Below, piece by piece: positions 54,432 to 62,565 of a stretch of 64,000 nt of DNA; position 1 is the stretch's first letter; each line of letters opens with the position of its first letter. A program made the translations under genes and the position numbers. A model generated the notes under the pieces. That model searched no databases and was not told where the DNA came from. It saw nothing but the letters and a program-made list of their open reading frames with translations. The stretch lies in assembly GCA_026874595.1 (NCBI GenBank), contig JAPPUL010000084.1:62001-126000 (forward strand). The letters are read 5' to 3'. The DNA comes from Sipunculus nudus (lineage: Eukaryota > Annelida > Sipuncula > Golfingiida > Sipunculidae).

Positions 54432-54911
54432 GTGGTTGAGCAAGTAGAAATTGATTCAAAACCCTATGGCAAGGTAAAAGTATCGCAAAGCGAGTTAATA
54501 ACATTCCCATCGGGGATACTTGGCTTTGAGAGTCTGACACAGTATTACTTGTTAGATAAGGACGAAGGACCGTTTTATTGGTTACAGTCAGTAGAGGTAA
54601 AAGAAGTAGCCTTTATAGTTATAAATCCAATATATTTTAAATCAGACTATAAATTAGATTTAGCCTTAAGCGATTTTCATAGTATAGGGCTTAAGACAAA
54701 AGAGGAGATAGAAGAAAATTTAATAAACTTTGCAATAGTTACAATCCCCCAAGATGATTCAATGAACGTTACTGTTAACTTACTTGGTCCTGTAATAATA
54801 AATAGGAAGACGAGGGTAGGGATGCAAGCCTTATCTTTAAATCCGGCATATAGTGTAAAACACAAAATACTTGAAGAGCTTGGGAAGGAAAGTACAAGGG
54901 GAACGAAATAA
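54432..54911 (+). CDS. fliW: Flagellar assembly factor FliW
   Basis: A 159-residue Fli[21 protein letters not shown] near residue 22 and [19 protein letters not shown] near 48 are the signature; [17 protein letters not shown] near 115 is the second. FliW binds either flagellin or CsrA, and so frees or blocks the translational repressor according to flagellin supply. The start is GTG with GAGG 10 nt upstream. The csrA start follows after a single base, and its ribosome-binding site lies inside fliW. Confidence 0.94.
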   Translation: MVEQVEIDSKPYGKVKVSQSELITFPSGILGFESLTQYYLLDKDEGPFYWLQSVEVKEVAFIVINPIYFKSDYKLDLALSDFHSIGLKTKEEIEENLINFAIVTIPQDDSMNVTVNLLGPVIINRKTRVGMQALSLNPAYSVKHKILEELGKESTRGTK

Positions 54912-54912
54912 A

Positions 54913-55158
54913 ATGCTAGTATTAGCAAGAAAACCTAATCAAAGTATAATGATAGGTGATGATATTGAGATACGAGTAGTAGACATAAGAGGTGATCAGG
55001 TGAAGATAGGAATAACGGCGCCTAAGGATATCAGTGTGCATAGAAAAGAGATTTATGAAGAGATACAATCAGCAAATATCGAGGCAAGTAAAACAGAGGG
55101 TGCAACAGATCTTGAGGGGCTTCGTAAGATAATAATCAAAAAAAAGAAAAAGAAGTAA
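54913..55158 (+). CDS. csrA: Translational regulator CsrA
   Basis: 81 residues. [23 protein letters not shown] and [21 protein letters not shown] are the full CsrA core. It binds GGA motifs in mRNA leaders and, with FliW, controls flagellin production. The start is the ATG at 54913, one base after the fliW stop, with AAGGGGAA inside fliW as ribosome-binding site; longer readings would overlap fliW. After the core comes a 20-residue extension ending in a run of six lysines. A 13-bp tandem duplication covers its stop codon. Confidence 0.95.
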   Translation: MLVLARKPNQSIMIGDDIEIRVVDIRGDQVKIGITAPKDISVHRKEIYEEIQSANIEASKTEGATDLEGLRKIIIKKKKKK

Positions 55159-55173
55159 TTAAAAGAAGTAATT
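55148..55173. repeat. 13-bp tandem duplication across the csrA stop codon
   Basis: AAAAGAAGTAATT occurs twice. The left copy includes the last codons and the TAA of csrA. Confidence 0.95.
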
Positions 55174-55188
55174 AATCCTAAGAAAATC

Positions 55189-56328
55189 CTACCTTTCTAA
55201 CTTTGCTCTTTTTCTTATAATAATTGTAACTATAATACTAATCTCATAAAGAAGATAAACAGGAAGCGCAACTATAAGTTGCGAAACCCAGTCTGGAGGC
55301 GTTATGATAGCTCCTACAATAAGAATAATGACAAGAGCATAAGGTCTAAATCTGCTAAGCATATGTTCATTAACAATACCAAGTTTTGCCAGAATACTTA
55401 TTAGTAAGGGCAGTTGAAATACAACTCCAACCATGAATATAAATACGACTATCCAGTCAATATATTCACCTATGCTAAGGTATGATGCTATACCATACTC
55501 TGCTATAGGGTCTTTAAGACTTTTATTTAGCAAAATTAAATTGTTATTTATATCTATGAAAAGCTTGTTATGTGCCTTTTGGGTCTCAACTATATTTATT
55601 AGTTGCGATGCCATATATTCTATGTCAGTCGCATTTTTGTTATCTTTAGCTTTCCTTTTTGTACTTTCTTTATCAATTAGCTTTTCTAATGAGTTTTTAG
55701 TTATACTTAATTTATCATTAAGTGATTTTAAGCTCTTTTTATTATCCTTATGAGAATTGTTTTTATCTATGCCTTTTGTTTTATTATCGGTTCCAAATGA
55801 TAAGAGAAAGTTTATACTTATTGGTGCCAGGACGCGATATGATAGTACAGCCCCAGAAAAGAATAGTACTATTACAATAGACATGCCAATTATATACCAT
55901 CGCTTTTCATTTTTGTACAATGCAGGCATAACAAATTTACTTATATAATAGATTATAAATGGAAAAGAAAGTATTAGTCCGCTATATAAAGCAAGTTTTA
56001 TGTATGCCATGAATTTTTCGTATACTTTAAGATGGATTATTGTAACGTCAAGTCCGGCAAGTGGTTTTACTATTGCTGCGAATATGTAATCTTTAAATAT
56101 ATAAGCAATAACTGCACAGCTTATTAATGCTATTATAATCTTTATTATTATCCAGCGCAGCTCTTCAAGATGGTGAAAGAAGTTTATTTCTTTGTTTTGT
56201 AGACCATTATCTGAGCCTTGTGCCTTGTCCCCTGCCTTGTCCCCCGTCTTGTCTCCCGTCTTGTCTCCCGCCTTGTCCCCCGTCTTGTCTCCCGCCTTGT
56301 CCCCGTTCGCTATGTCTTCTTTACTCAT
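55189..56328 (-). CDS. tatC: Sec-independent translocase TatC with an extra periplasmic segment
   Basis: 379 residues, against about 250 in most TatC. Helix 1 follows the conserved HHLEELR (52-58); YEKFMAYIKLALYSG (103-117) and the later helices are normal. Two additions explain the length. Residues 9-36 are seven tandem G-D-K-A/T units in the cytoplasmic N-terminus. Residues of about 180-278 are a charged, Lys- and Asn-rich insertion between helices 3 and 4, in the second periplasmic loop, exactly where standard TatC continues from FLLSFG to ISEYL. TatC binds twin-arginine signals and recruits TatA/B. Both tat partners are upstream on the same strand. Confidence 0.93.
   Translation of the reverse strand: MSKEDIANGDKAGDKTGDKAGDKTGDKTGDKAGDKAQGSDNGLQNKEINFFHHLEELRWIIIKIIIALISCAVIAYIFKDYIFAAIVKPLAGLDVTIIHLKVYEKFMAYIKLALYSGLILSFPFIIYYISKFVMPALYKNEKRWYIIGMSIVIVLFFSGAVLSYRVLAPISINFLLSFGTDNKTKGIDKNNSHKDNKKSLKSLNDKLSITKNSLEKLIDKESTKRKAKDNKNATDIEYMASQLINIVETQKAHNKLFIDINNNLILLNKSLKDPIAEYGIASYLSIGEYIDWIVVFIFMVGVVFQLPLLISILAKLGIVNEHMLSRFRPYALVIILIVGAIITPPDWVSQLIVALPVYLLYEISIIVTIIIRKRAKLER
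56221..56304. repeat. 12-bp in-frame repeat (7 copies) at the tatC 5' end
   Basis: Seven units coding G-D-K-A or G-D-K-T. The plus strand shows C-T-rich units around CTTGTCTCCCGC. Copy number changes would leave the frame intact. Confidence 0.95.
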
Positions 56329-56371
56329 AGTTTGCTTTTTTTTTTTAACTTAGGAAAAGTTTTCTATAGAA

Positions 56372-56420
56372 TAGTCTTTTTTTAGTCTTTTTTTAGTCTT
56401 TTTTTAGTCTTCTTTTAGTC
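56372..56420. repeat. 11-bp repeat (about 5 copies) at the tatA2 3' end
   Basis: TAGTC cores recur every 11 bp at 56372, 56383, 56394, 56405 and 56416. The units are TAGTCTTTTTT with one variant. The right end enters the coding end of tatA2, so copy loss or gain could change its C-terminus. Confidence 0.92.
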
Positions 56421-56597
56421 TTTGTCTAAACTCTTTTTTTCGTCTGCATCAAGGCTTTTTTTGTCATTTGCTGTTTCCTCTTTGAACGCTTTAATCCCTT
56501 TCCCTATCGACTTTGCTATCTCAGGTAATTTCTTTGCTCCAAAGAGTGATAAAAGTATTACAGTAATTATTAATATTTCCCAAAAGCCTAAATTCAT
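56415..56597 (-). CDS. tatA: TatA/TatE family translocase protein (second copy)
   Basis: 60 residues. One membrane helix (about 5-20), then the FGAKKLPEIAKSIGKGIKAFKEE amphipathic helix of the TatA type, and a short charged tail with a doubled K-K-S-L-D motif. It lies 86 bp upstream of tatC and 32 bp downstream of the other tatA. The tail abuts an 11-bp tandem repeat. TatA oligomers form the transport pathway; two TatA-like genes may share TatA and TatB roles. Confidence 0.92.
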   Translation of the reverse strand: MNLGFWEILIITVILLSLFGAKKLPEIAKSIGKGIKAFKEETANDKKSLDADEKKSLDKD

Positions 56598-56629
56598 ATG
56601 CTTGCCCTCTGATTATTTATTAAATAAAA

Positions 56630-56983
56630 TTATGTTTTTTTTTGCTCTTCGTTGGACTCATTAAGAGTAGCCTCAGATTTGCTTTTGTCATTTATAGGAC
56701 TAGTATCATTTTCTTTTGTGATATTTTCTTTTGTGATATTCAATTCGTCCTTCTTATTCAGATCATCCTGATTCTGCTCATCAACATAAGATGTATAAGG
56801 CTTTTCTGTTTCTTTATAAAGGTCCTCTTTAAGCGGTTCAGTTAATTCTTTGGTGGCTTTTTTAAATTCTTTAAGCCCCTTACCAAGCGATTGACCTATT
56901 TCAGGCAATTTCTTTGCCCCAAACAATACAAGTAATACAATTACTATTAATGCAATTTCCCATGGCCCAATTCCCCCTATCAT
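56630..56983 (-). CDS. tatA: TatA/TatB family translocase protein (first copy)
   Basis: 117 residues. The membrane helix (about 8-22) and FGAKKLPEIGQSLGKGLKEFKKATKEL amphipathic helix are followed by a long acidic, polar tail. The tail length is more TatB-like, but the hinge G and F-G-x-K-K-L-P-E motif are TatA-like, so I leave the subtype open. It is the first gene of the tatA-tatA-tatC run. In the tail the segment N-I-T-K-E is duplicated. AGGAT precedes the ATG. Confidence 0.9.
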   Translation of the reverse strand: MIGGIGPWEIALIVIVLLVLFGAKKLPEIGQSLGKGLKEFKKATKELTEPLKEDLYKETEKPYTSYVDEQNQDDLNKKDELNITKENITKENDTSPINDKSKSEATLNESNEEQKKT

Positions 56984-57117
56984 AAATATCCTCCGTGTAC
57001 CTTACTTTTTTTATAAATGTCTGCCTAAAAATACTCTTTTTACATCCTTTTGTCAATATCCTTATATCCGAATTATTTTATGCATACTATTTAAGAGTTT
57101 TGCTATATCTTATTAAT

Positions 57118-58056
57118 ATGCTTTATAATGAATGGATTTCTAAAGTAGCACTCATATTGCGTATGATTAAATTTAGTCATACAATATTTGCCTTACCTTT
57201 TGCTATAATATCATTCATTATTAATTTAGATAATAGCTTTGTTTCTAATTCTTCTGTTTCTAATTCTTTTGTTTCTAATTCTTTTGTTTCTAATAGCTCT
57301 CCTTTTCTTCCACCTTTATATAAAATAATACTTATAATACTAGCCCTAGTCTTTGCTCGAAGCTTTTCTATGGCTTTTAACCGACTTGTAGATCTTAAAT
57401 ATGATAAAAATAATCCAAGAACTAATAAAAGAGAACTTGTTTTAGGTAAGATATCTAAAAGGGGCGTTATAGTCTACATAATTATAAACTGTTTGGCGTT
57501 TTTGGTGTGCACTTATTTTATTAATGATTTAAGCTTTTATGCATCGTTTCCTTTAATCATATTGCTTTTAGGCTATTCTTATATGAAACGTTATACGGCA
57601 TTGGTACATTTTTATCTTGGTTTTGTAATAGGTCTTGTTCCCATTGCGGTTGAGATAGCTTTGTATTCAACTGTATCTTTATCTAGTATATTATTGTTTA
57701 TATCTCTTGGCTCATGGATAGCAGGATTTGACATATTATACTCGTTATTAGACCTTGAGTTTGACCGAAAAGCAGGACTTTATTCCTTACCGGCAATCTT
57801 TGGAAAGGGCAAGGCACTTTTAATATCTCGTATAGCTTATATTGTAATGATATTATCGCTTTTTGGCTTTGGCTTTGTGAATGCTGATAAGCTTTTCTAT
57901 ACTTATTATTATGGAGTATTTTTTATTCTCTTATTACTAATATTTCAGCAGTGGCAAGTTAAAGTTAAGGGCAATATGGTATTTAGCAAAAGGTTTTTCA
58001 TGTTTAATGCGCTTATATCTATTATCTATCTTACAATTTTCATTATATCTTATTAG
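57118..58056 (+). CDS. UbiA-family prenyltransferase (MqnP/UbiA type)
   Basis: 312 residues with about eight helices. The two Asp-rich motifs are N88-R-x2-D-x3-D in NRLVDLKYDKNNPRTNKREL, and DLEFDRKAGLYSLPAIFG near 215. The opening MIKFSHTIFALPFA is typical of 4-hydroxybenzoate prenyltransferase and of MqnP in the futalosine menaquinone route. So quinone synthesis is likely; which quinone is not certain. I prefer the ATG at 57118 to a GTG at 56995, whose extra 41 residues look non-homologous. Between helices 1 and 2 lies a 15-bp repeat coding V-S-N-S-F units. Confidence 0.87.
   Translation: MLYNEWISKVALILRMIKFSHTIFALPFAIISFIINLDNSFVSNSSVSNSFVSNSFVSNSSPFLPPLYKIILIILALVFARSFSMAFNRLVDLKYDKNNPRTNKRELVLGKISKRGVIVYIIINCLAFLVCTYFINDLSFYASFPLIILLLGYSYMKRYTALVHFYLGFVIGLVPIAVEIALYSTVSLSSILLFISLGSWIAGFDILYSLLDLEFDRKAGLYSLPAIFGKGKALLISRIAYIVMILSLFGFGFVNADKLFYTYYYGVFFILLLLIFQQWQVKVKGNMVFSKRFFMFNALISIIYLTIFIISY
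57241..57300. repeat. 15-bp in-frame repeat (4 copies) in the UbiA-type gene
   Basis: GTTTCTAATTCTTTT-type units at 57241, 57256, 57271 and 57286, coding V-S-N-S-F/S, fall in the loop after the first membrane helix. Confidence 0.95.
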
Positions 58057-58093
58057 CATATTTTGTTAGCATATCCTATGAGCTATCTTTTAA

Positions 58094-59023
58094 TCATTGT
58101 TCTTTTATAGGAGTGTTTTTGTAGATGAGTTGACCTTTCATTTTAAATTTTGGATTACCCCACTTGCTTTGCATCTCTTTGTATGGTATTAATGAGGCAT
58201 CTAGAGAGAAATTGGTTTTAACATGATTTTTGGTTTCAAGGCCGATGTTATTATCTGTAATGGAATTGCCTTTACCGTATAAAGTTATTTTTATATTGAT
58301 TAGTGCATTTTTGAATAGTAGTTTAGTATTTATTGTTCCATTGAAATTGCTTGAGAAGAATAGGTTATTATCACTTATCCCTTTTAAAGAGCGTTTGTAG
58401 TTAATGTCAAATAGAGCGTGTATGATATAGTTTTTATGTTTTATTACTATACTATCTTTTAGATTTTCTTCCCATGGTTTTCTAAGCTGTATTTTATCAG
58501 GCAATACATTATAGTATGTTAATATATCTTGAAGTTGTAAGTTTTTATTAGAGTTCTTATAAGTTATTTTATTTTTGGGAGTAAGTTCAAATTGAAAAGC
58601 ATTTTTGTTAAAAGGTAATATAAATGGAAGTTTAATTGAGGTTATTTTATTGTTGACGTTTAGATTGGTGATTGAGATATTATTGGTTTTATAAAGTAAT
58701 AAAGCATTACCATTTTTATATACCTTAGTGATGTGTTTGGTATTTTGCTTTTCGAGGGAGATATTTAATGTCTTTATATCGTTATAACCAAAGAATGAGT
58801 CTATAAGCGAGTTAAGGTAATGGGAATCTTCAGATAAGCTAATAGAGTTAACTTTCAAAGCTATAATAGCGGATGAATTTACTTTAGTCCTTTCTCTAAA
58901 ATTCAACTTAATATCAAGGTTCTTATTTGTATTAGAATTGCTACAAGAGAGGCTTGAGCACGATGTAGTAGTCAAAGAGAATAATAAAATAAAACAAGAG
59001 ATAAAAAAATAAAAATAAGACAT
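58094..59023 (-). CDS. Putative lipoprotein of unknown function
   Basis: 309 residues. A hydrophobic signal (about 4-18) runs into TTTSCSSLSC, giving a loose spirochaete-style lipobox with Cys22 (or Cys27) as the lipidation site. The rest alternates short polar and hydrophobic strands rich in Asn, Lys, Ile and Thr, suggesting a beta-rich envelope protein. I recognise no domain. Its coding strand is low in G, as in lpxC. It is divergent from the cation exchanger gene. It could be an outer-membrane-attached lipoprotein using the Lol system. Confidence 0.7.
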   Translation of the reverse strand: MSYFYFFISCFILLFSLTTTSCSSLSCSNSNTNKNLDIKLNFRERTKVNSSAIIALKVNSISLSEDSHYLNSLIDSFFGYNDIKTLNISLEKQNTKHITKVYKNGNALLLYKTNNISITNLNVNNKITSIKLPFILPFNKNAFQFELTPKNKITYKNSNKNLQLQDILTYYNVLPDKIQLRKPWEENLKDSIVIKHKNYIIHALFDINYKRSLKGISDNNLFFSSNFNGTINTKLLFKNALINIKITLYGKGNSITDNNIGLETKNHVKTNFSLDASLIPYKEMQSKWGNPKFKMKGQLIYKNTPIKEQ

Positions 59024-59230
59024 TAGTTTGATAATGCAGTTCTCCTAAATCTAATTTAGCAAGAAGTTACTATAAAGTAATAATAAGAAAGTTTATAATA
59101 GTGTAATTATCTTTTGATAAGATGTTCAAACTTTAAGGGATACGGGGCTATTTTTTATTATATTTGTTTTTTTTAAAAAATATGATGATAAAGTTTTAAA
59201 GGGGATAAATAAAAGGTGAAAGAGAAATAA

Positions 59231-60295
59231 ATGCTTGAAGGGACCCTTCTATTTTTGGTAGCAACAGGCCTAACATTGGTATCAGCAAAGAAGCTTGCGT
59301 ATTATGGAGACGAGATAGCATCAACAACGAGTCTTGGAGCAGGGCTTGTGGGTTTGCTATTATTATCCTTTGCAACATCGCTCCCGGAGTTTGCCTCATC
59401 GGTGTGGGCATCGTTTTTAGGCAATGTAGATCTAGCCTTTGGGAATGTATTTGGAAGTAATATGACAAATATATTTATATTGGTGATAATGGATATGTAT
59501 TTGGTGGGGAGGTCGGTATTATATTATGTAAAAGGAAAGAATATGCTTGCGGGTGGTGTGGTTATAGCTCTTACGATAATTGTGTTATTTTTCATGGAGC
59601 TATCAGGTTTTAAACTCTTTATAGGAGTAGACTTATGGTATTTATCTTTGGTGCTATTTATAATATATGTATATAGTATGATATTGCTTTATAGACATGA
59701 TAAAGGATTGCTAATAGAGGAAGGAGGAGAGGGAGCAGAAGAGGGAGCAGATACAAAAGGTAAAGTAGCAGGAAAACTTAGTAAGGGCAATGCAATAAGA
59801 GGTTTTGTACTTAGTACAGTATTTGTATTCGTATCATCGATACTGCTATCCTATAGTTGTAATATAATAAGTAATATAGAAGTAGGGGGCAAAGCGTTAG
59901 GCGGGACATTCGTAGGGACGCTATTAATGGCTTTGGCAACGAGCCTGCCGGAGATAGTAGTATCGCTTGCGGCAATAAAGCTTAAGAGTTTTGATATGGC
60001 GCTTGGCAATATATTTGGTAGTAATATATTTAACTTAGCAATACTTAGCTTTACGGATATCGCCTATAGATTAGGGACATATTGGCGAGATGGAGAGCTA
60101 GTGGGAGATAATGCATTTGCGCTTGCAAGTAAAGGACATATTATAAGTGGTTATATAGGGATATTGTTTGTGAGCATAGTTTTAGTAAGCTTGCTGTCAG
60201 GGCGTTCAGGTAAGAGGTTTCGCCTTGGGTTTGATACAATGCTAATAGGGCTACTATATATATTGGGGCTTTATTTAATATTCTTGTTAAGGTAA
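59231..60295 (+). CDS. Sodium/calcium exchanger family protein (CaCA, YrbG-like)
   Basis: 354 residues in two inverted halves of five helices each. The alpha-repeat motifs are SFATSLPEFASS with GNVFGSNMTNIF near 50-78, and ALATSLPEIVVSLAA with GNIFGSNIFNLAI near 240-275. These carry the Glu and Ser/Asn ion ligands. A charged loop (residues of about 165-190, rich in Glu and Gly) links the halves. It exchanges sodium or protons for calcium or a like cation. Confidence 0.92.
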   Translation: MLEGTLLFLVATGLTLVSAKKLAYYGDEIASTTSLGAGLVGLLLLSFATSLPEFASSVWASFLGNVDLAFGNVFGSNMTNIFILVIMDMYLVGRSVLYYVKGKNMLAGGVVIALTIIVLFFMELSGFKLFIGVDLWYLSLVLFIIYVYSMILLYRHDKGLLIEEGGEGAEEGADTKGKVAGKLSKGNAIRGFVLSTVFVFVSSILLSYSCNIISNIEVGGKALGGTFVGTLLMALATSLPEIVVSLAAIKLKSFDMALGNIFGSNIFNLAILSFTDIAYRLGTYWRDGELVGDNAFALASKGHIISGYIGILFVSIVLVSLLSGRSGKRFRLGFDTMLIGLLYILGLYLIFLLR

Positions 60296-60311
60296 AAGAT
60301 TAGCTATAGTG

Positions 60312-60343
60312 AATAAATGGTTTATTAAATAAATGGTTTATTA
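60312..60343. repeat. 16-bp tandem duplication (2 copies)
   Basis: AATAAATGGTTTATTA occurs twice exactly, just before the purD ribosome-binding site (GGAGG). Confidence 0.95.
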
Positions 60344-60355
60344 ATGGAGGATTAG

Positions 60356-61651
60356 ATGCGAGTATTGTTAGTAGGTAGCGGGGGACGTGAGGATGTTTTA
60401 CTATCTAAGGTGCAGGCCTCAGGTCGAGCAAGTGAGATATATGTATGTCCTGGCAATGGGGGTACAAAGTTTCGTGGAGGGATTAGGGTAGAGATAGGAG
60501 TAAATGAAGTAGAATATATAGTAGACTACGCAAGAGCAAAGAAGATAGATTATGCAATAATAGGCCCAGAAGAGCCGCTAACAAAGGGTCTATCAGATAA
60601 GCTTAGAGAGCTTGGGATAAAGTGTCTAGGAGTTAGCAAGGCGGCGTCAATACTTGAAAGTAGTAAAAGCTTTAGTAAGAGTATATTAAGCAGATATAAT
60701 ATAGAAACGGCAAGGTATGTAGAAAGCGAAACATACGAGGCTGCAGAGAAACATATAAGTGGAGATAAGTTTAGTTATCCGCTTGTTATAAAATATGATG
60801 GGCTTGCAGCAGGGAAAGGAGTATATATATGCAAAGATTATGGGGAGGGTTTAAAAGCACTTGAGGAAATATTTATATTAAATAAGTTTGGGAATGACTT
60901 TAAGAAAGTGGTAATAGAGGAGTATTTAGAAGGAGAAGAGCTATCAGCCTTTGCGTTTAGCGATGGCAAAAGCGTGGTCCCGCTAATATATGCAAAAGAT
61001 TATAAGAAGATATTTGAAGGAGATGAGGGACCGAACACGGGTGGGATGGGGAGCTACACGCCGGTATCGTTTATAACTAAGGAGTTAGAGGAGAGGATAT
61101 ATGAGGAGGTATTAAAGCCGACAATAGAAGGCTTGAAAGATTTTGGGATAGAGTATATAGGAGTACTTTATGCGGGACTAATGTTGAGCAATGTAGGGAG
61201 TGGTGATTTAGCGATAAAGGTGCTTGAGTATAACGTAAGGTTTGGAGATCCTGAGGCGCAGGTGATACTGCCGCTTTTGAAGACGGATATACTAGATATA
61301 ATAGATGCTCTTGAGGGGGGATATTTGGATAAAGTGTCACTAGAATGGGATTCTCGCGCATCAGTATGTGTGGTATTGGCCTCAGAAGGTTATCCTGGTT
61401 CCTATGAGACAGGGTATAAGATTAGAGGGCTTGAGGCTGTTAGAGAGATGGAATCTTTAGAGATATTTCATGCAGGTACAGTAAAGAAAGATGATGAAAT
61501 ATATACAAAAGGGGGTCGAGTATTGAACGTGGTAGGGTTTGGAAAGGACTTGGAGGAAGCTAATGCGCAAGCGTATGCGGGGGTATCTAAGATAAGTTAT
61601 GCTAATAAATATTATAGAAAAGACATAGGTTTGCTTTGTAAGGGAAATTAG
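60356..61651 (+). CDS. purD: Phosphoribosylamine-glycine ligase
   Basis: A 431-residue ATP-grasp enzyme making glycinamide ribonucleotide. It opens MRVLLVGSGGREDVLL. Then come GPEEPL, KYDGLAAGKGV (ATP-binding Lys), GPNTGGMGSYTPV and EYNVRFGDPEAQV (metal ligands). GSGGRED replaces the more usual G-S-G-G-R-E-H at the start, a small difference. The ATG has GGAGG in front. purE follows 43 bp later. Confidence 0.96.
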   Translation: MRVLLVGSGGREDVLLSKVQASGRASEIYVCPGNGGTKFRGGIRVEIGVNEVEYIVDYARAKKIDYAIIGPEEPLTKGLSDKLRELGIKCLGVSKAASILESSKSFSKSILSRYNIETARYVESETYEAAEKHISGDKFSYPLVIKYDGLAAGKGVYICKDYGEGLKALEEIFILNKFGNDFKKVVIEEYLEGEELSAFAFSDGKSVVPLIYAKDYKKIFEGDEGPNTGGMGSYTPVSFITKELEERIYEEVLKPTIEGLKDFGIEYIGVLYAGLMLSNVGSGDLAIKVLEYNVRFGDPEAQVILPLLKTDILDIIDALEGGYLDKVSLEWDSRASVCVVLASEGYPGSYETGYKIRGLEAVREMESLEIFHAGTVKKDDEIYTKGGRVLNVVGFGKDLEEANAQAYAGVSKISYANKYYRKDIGLLCKGN

Positions 61652-61694
61652 TAAGGAAATAAATAAAGGACAAATAGAAGGGGAAAGGAGGTAT

Positions 61695-62225
61695 ATGTTG
61701 GAAGAAGGGATAAAAGTGGGTGTAATAATGGGAAGCGATAGCGATTTAGGAGTAATGAACGAGAGTGTAAAGGTGTTAAAAGAGCTTGGGATAGGGTATG
61801 AGGTAGACATTTTATCAGCCCACAGGCTACCAGATGATGTTGTAGAGTATGCAAAAGGTGCTGAGGATAGATTAAAAGTGATAATAGCGGGAGCGGGAGC
61901 GGCAGCGCATTTACCGGGTGTAATAGCCTCAAACACATTGGTACCGGTAATAGGAGTTCCACTAGATGCAACATCTTTAAAAGGGGTAGACAGTTTATAT
62001 TCTATATTGCAGATGCCAGGGGGTATACCGGTTGCAACTATGGCGATAGGGAAAGCGGGAGCAAAGAACGCAGGACTGTACGCAGCACAAATGCTAAGTA
62101 TTTGTGACGCAAGTGTACGAGGTAGGTTAAAAAAGTATAGAAAAAGTATGGCGAGGAAGGTAATAAAGAGAAATGAGGAGTTAAAGCGACTTGGGATAGA
62201 AGGTTATTTATCTAAGGGTGGGTAG
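61695..62225 (+). CDS. purE: N5-carboxyaminoimidazole ribonucleotide mutase (PurE)
   Basis: 176 residues. GVIMGSDSDLGVM, VDILSAHRLPDDV, IAGAGAAAHLPGVIAS and GVPLDATSLKGVDSLYSILQMPGGIPVATM are all PurE. The active-site His lies in SAHR and the substrate-binding Ser-Asp in GSDSD. Whether it is class I (working with PurK) or class II (direct carboxylation) needs a closer comparison; I do not see purK here. AAAGGAGG precedes the ATG. It forms an operon with purD. Confidence 0.95.
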   Translation: MLEEGIKVGVIMGSDSDLGVMNESVKVLKELGIGYEVDILSAHRLPDDVVEYAKGAEDRLKVIIAGAGAAAHLPGVIASNTLVPVIGVPLDATSLKGVDSLYSILQMPGGIPVATMAIGKAGAKNAGLYAAQMLSICDASVRGRLKKYRKSMARKVIKRNEELKRLGIEGYLSKGG

Positions 62226-62244
62226 AATGTAGATTATTATATGC

Positions 62245-62565
62245 TTAAGAATATAATAGTATTTTATCTTTGATTAGGGTATAGGACTGAACACCGGAGA
62301 ATCTTTCGATTAGCTGACTATTTTTGTAAAAGAATAAAGTAGGGATAGACTTAACACTAAGAGCGCTTGCAAGTTCTTGGTTTTTGTCAATATCGACTTT
62401 AGTAATTTTGAATAAGCTGCCGATTTGGTTATGAACAGTAGCAATAGAGTCTTCAAGCATAGAACAAGTGCCGGCCCAGTTGGCATAAAAATGTACTAAA
62501 GTAAGGGTATCAGAGAGCAAAACCTCTTTATCAAAAGAGGACTTATCAATTTCTAAAACTTCCAA
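62245..62565 (-). CDS. Thioredoxin-like protein with WAGTC in place of WCGPC
   Basis: 106 residues with the thioredoxin fold order: LVHFYANWAGTCSML, then KVDIDKNQELASALSVKSIPTLFFYKN with the cis-proline. The first active-site Cys is Ala (GCC codon) and only the second Cys remains, so normal disulfide exchange is not possible; one-Cys thiol chemistry or a binding role is more likely. The start is TTG; no useful ATG occurs before residue 36. A 16-bp tandem duplication (62553-62584) covers the start and puts a second TTGGAAG about 16 nt upstream. It is convergent with purE. Confidence 0.85.
   Translation of the reverse strand: MEVLEIDKSSFDKEVLLSDTLTLVHFYANWAGTCSMLEDSIATVHNQIGSLFKITKVDIDKNQELASALSVKSIPTLFFYKNSQLIERFSGVQSYTLIKDKILLYS

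Noticed and set aside
56995-57117. UbiA-type gene starting at GTG 56995
   Set aside because: The extra 41 residues do not resemble the family, and the conserved part begins just after the ATG at 57118.
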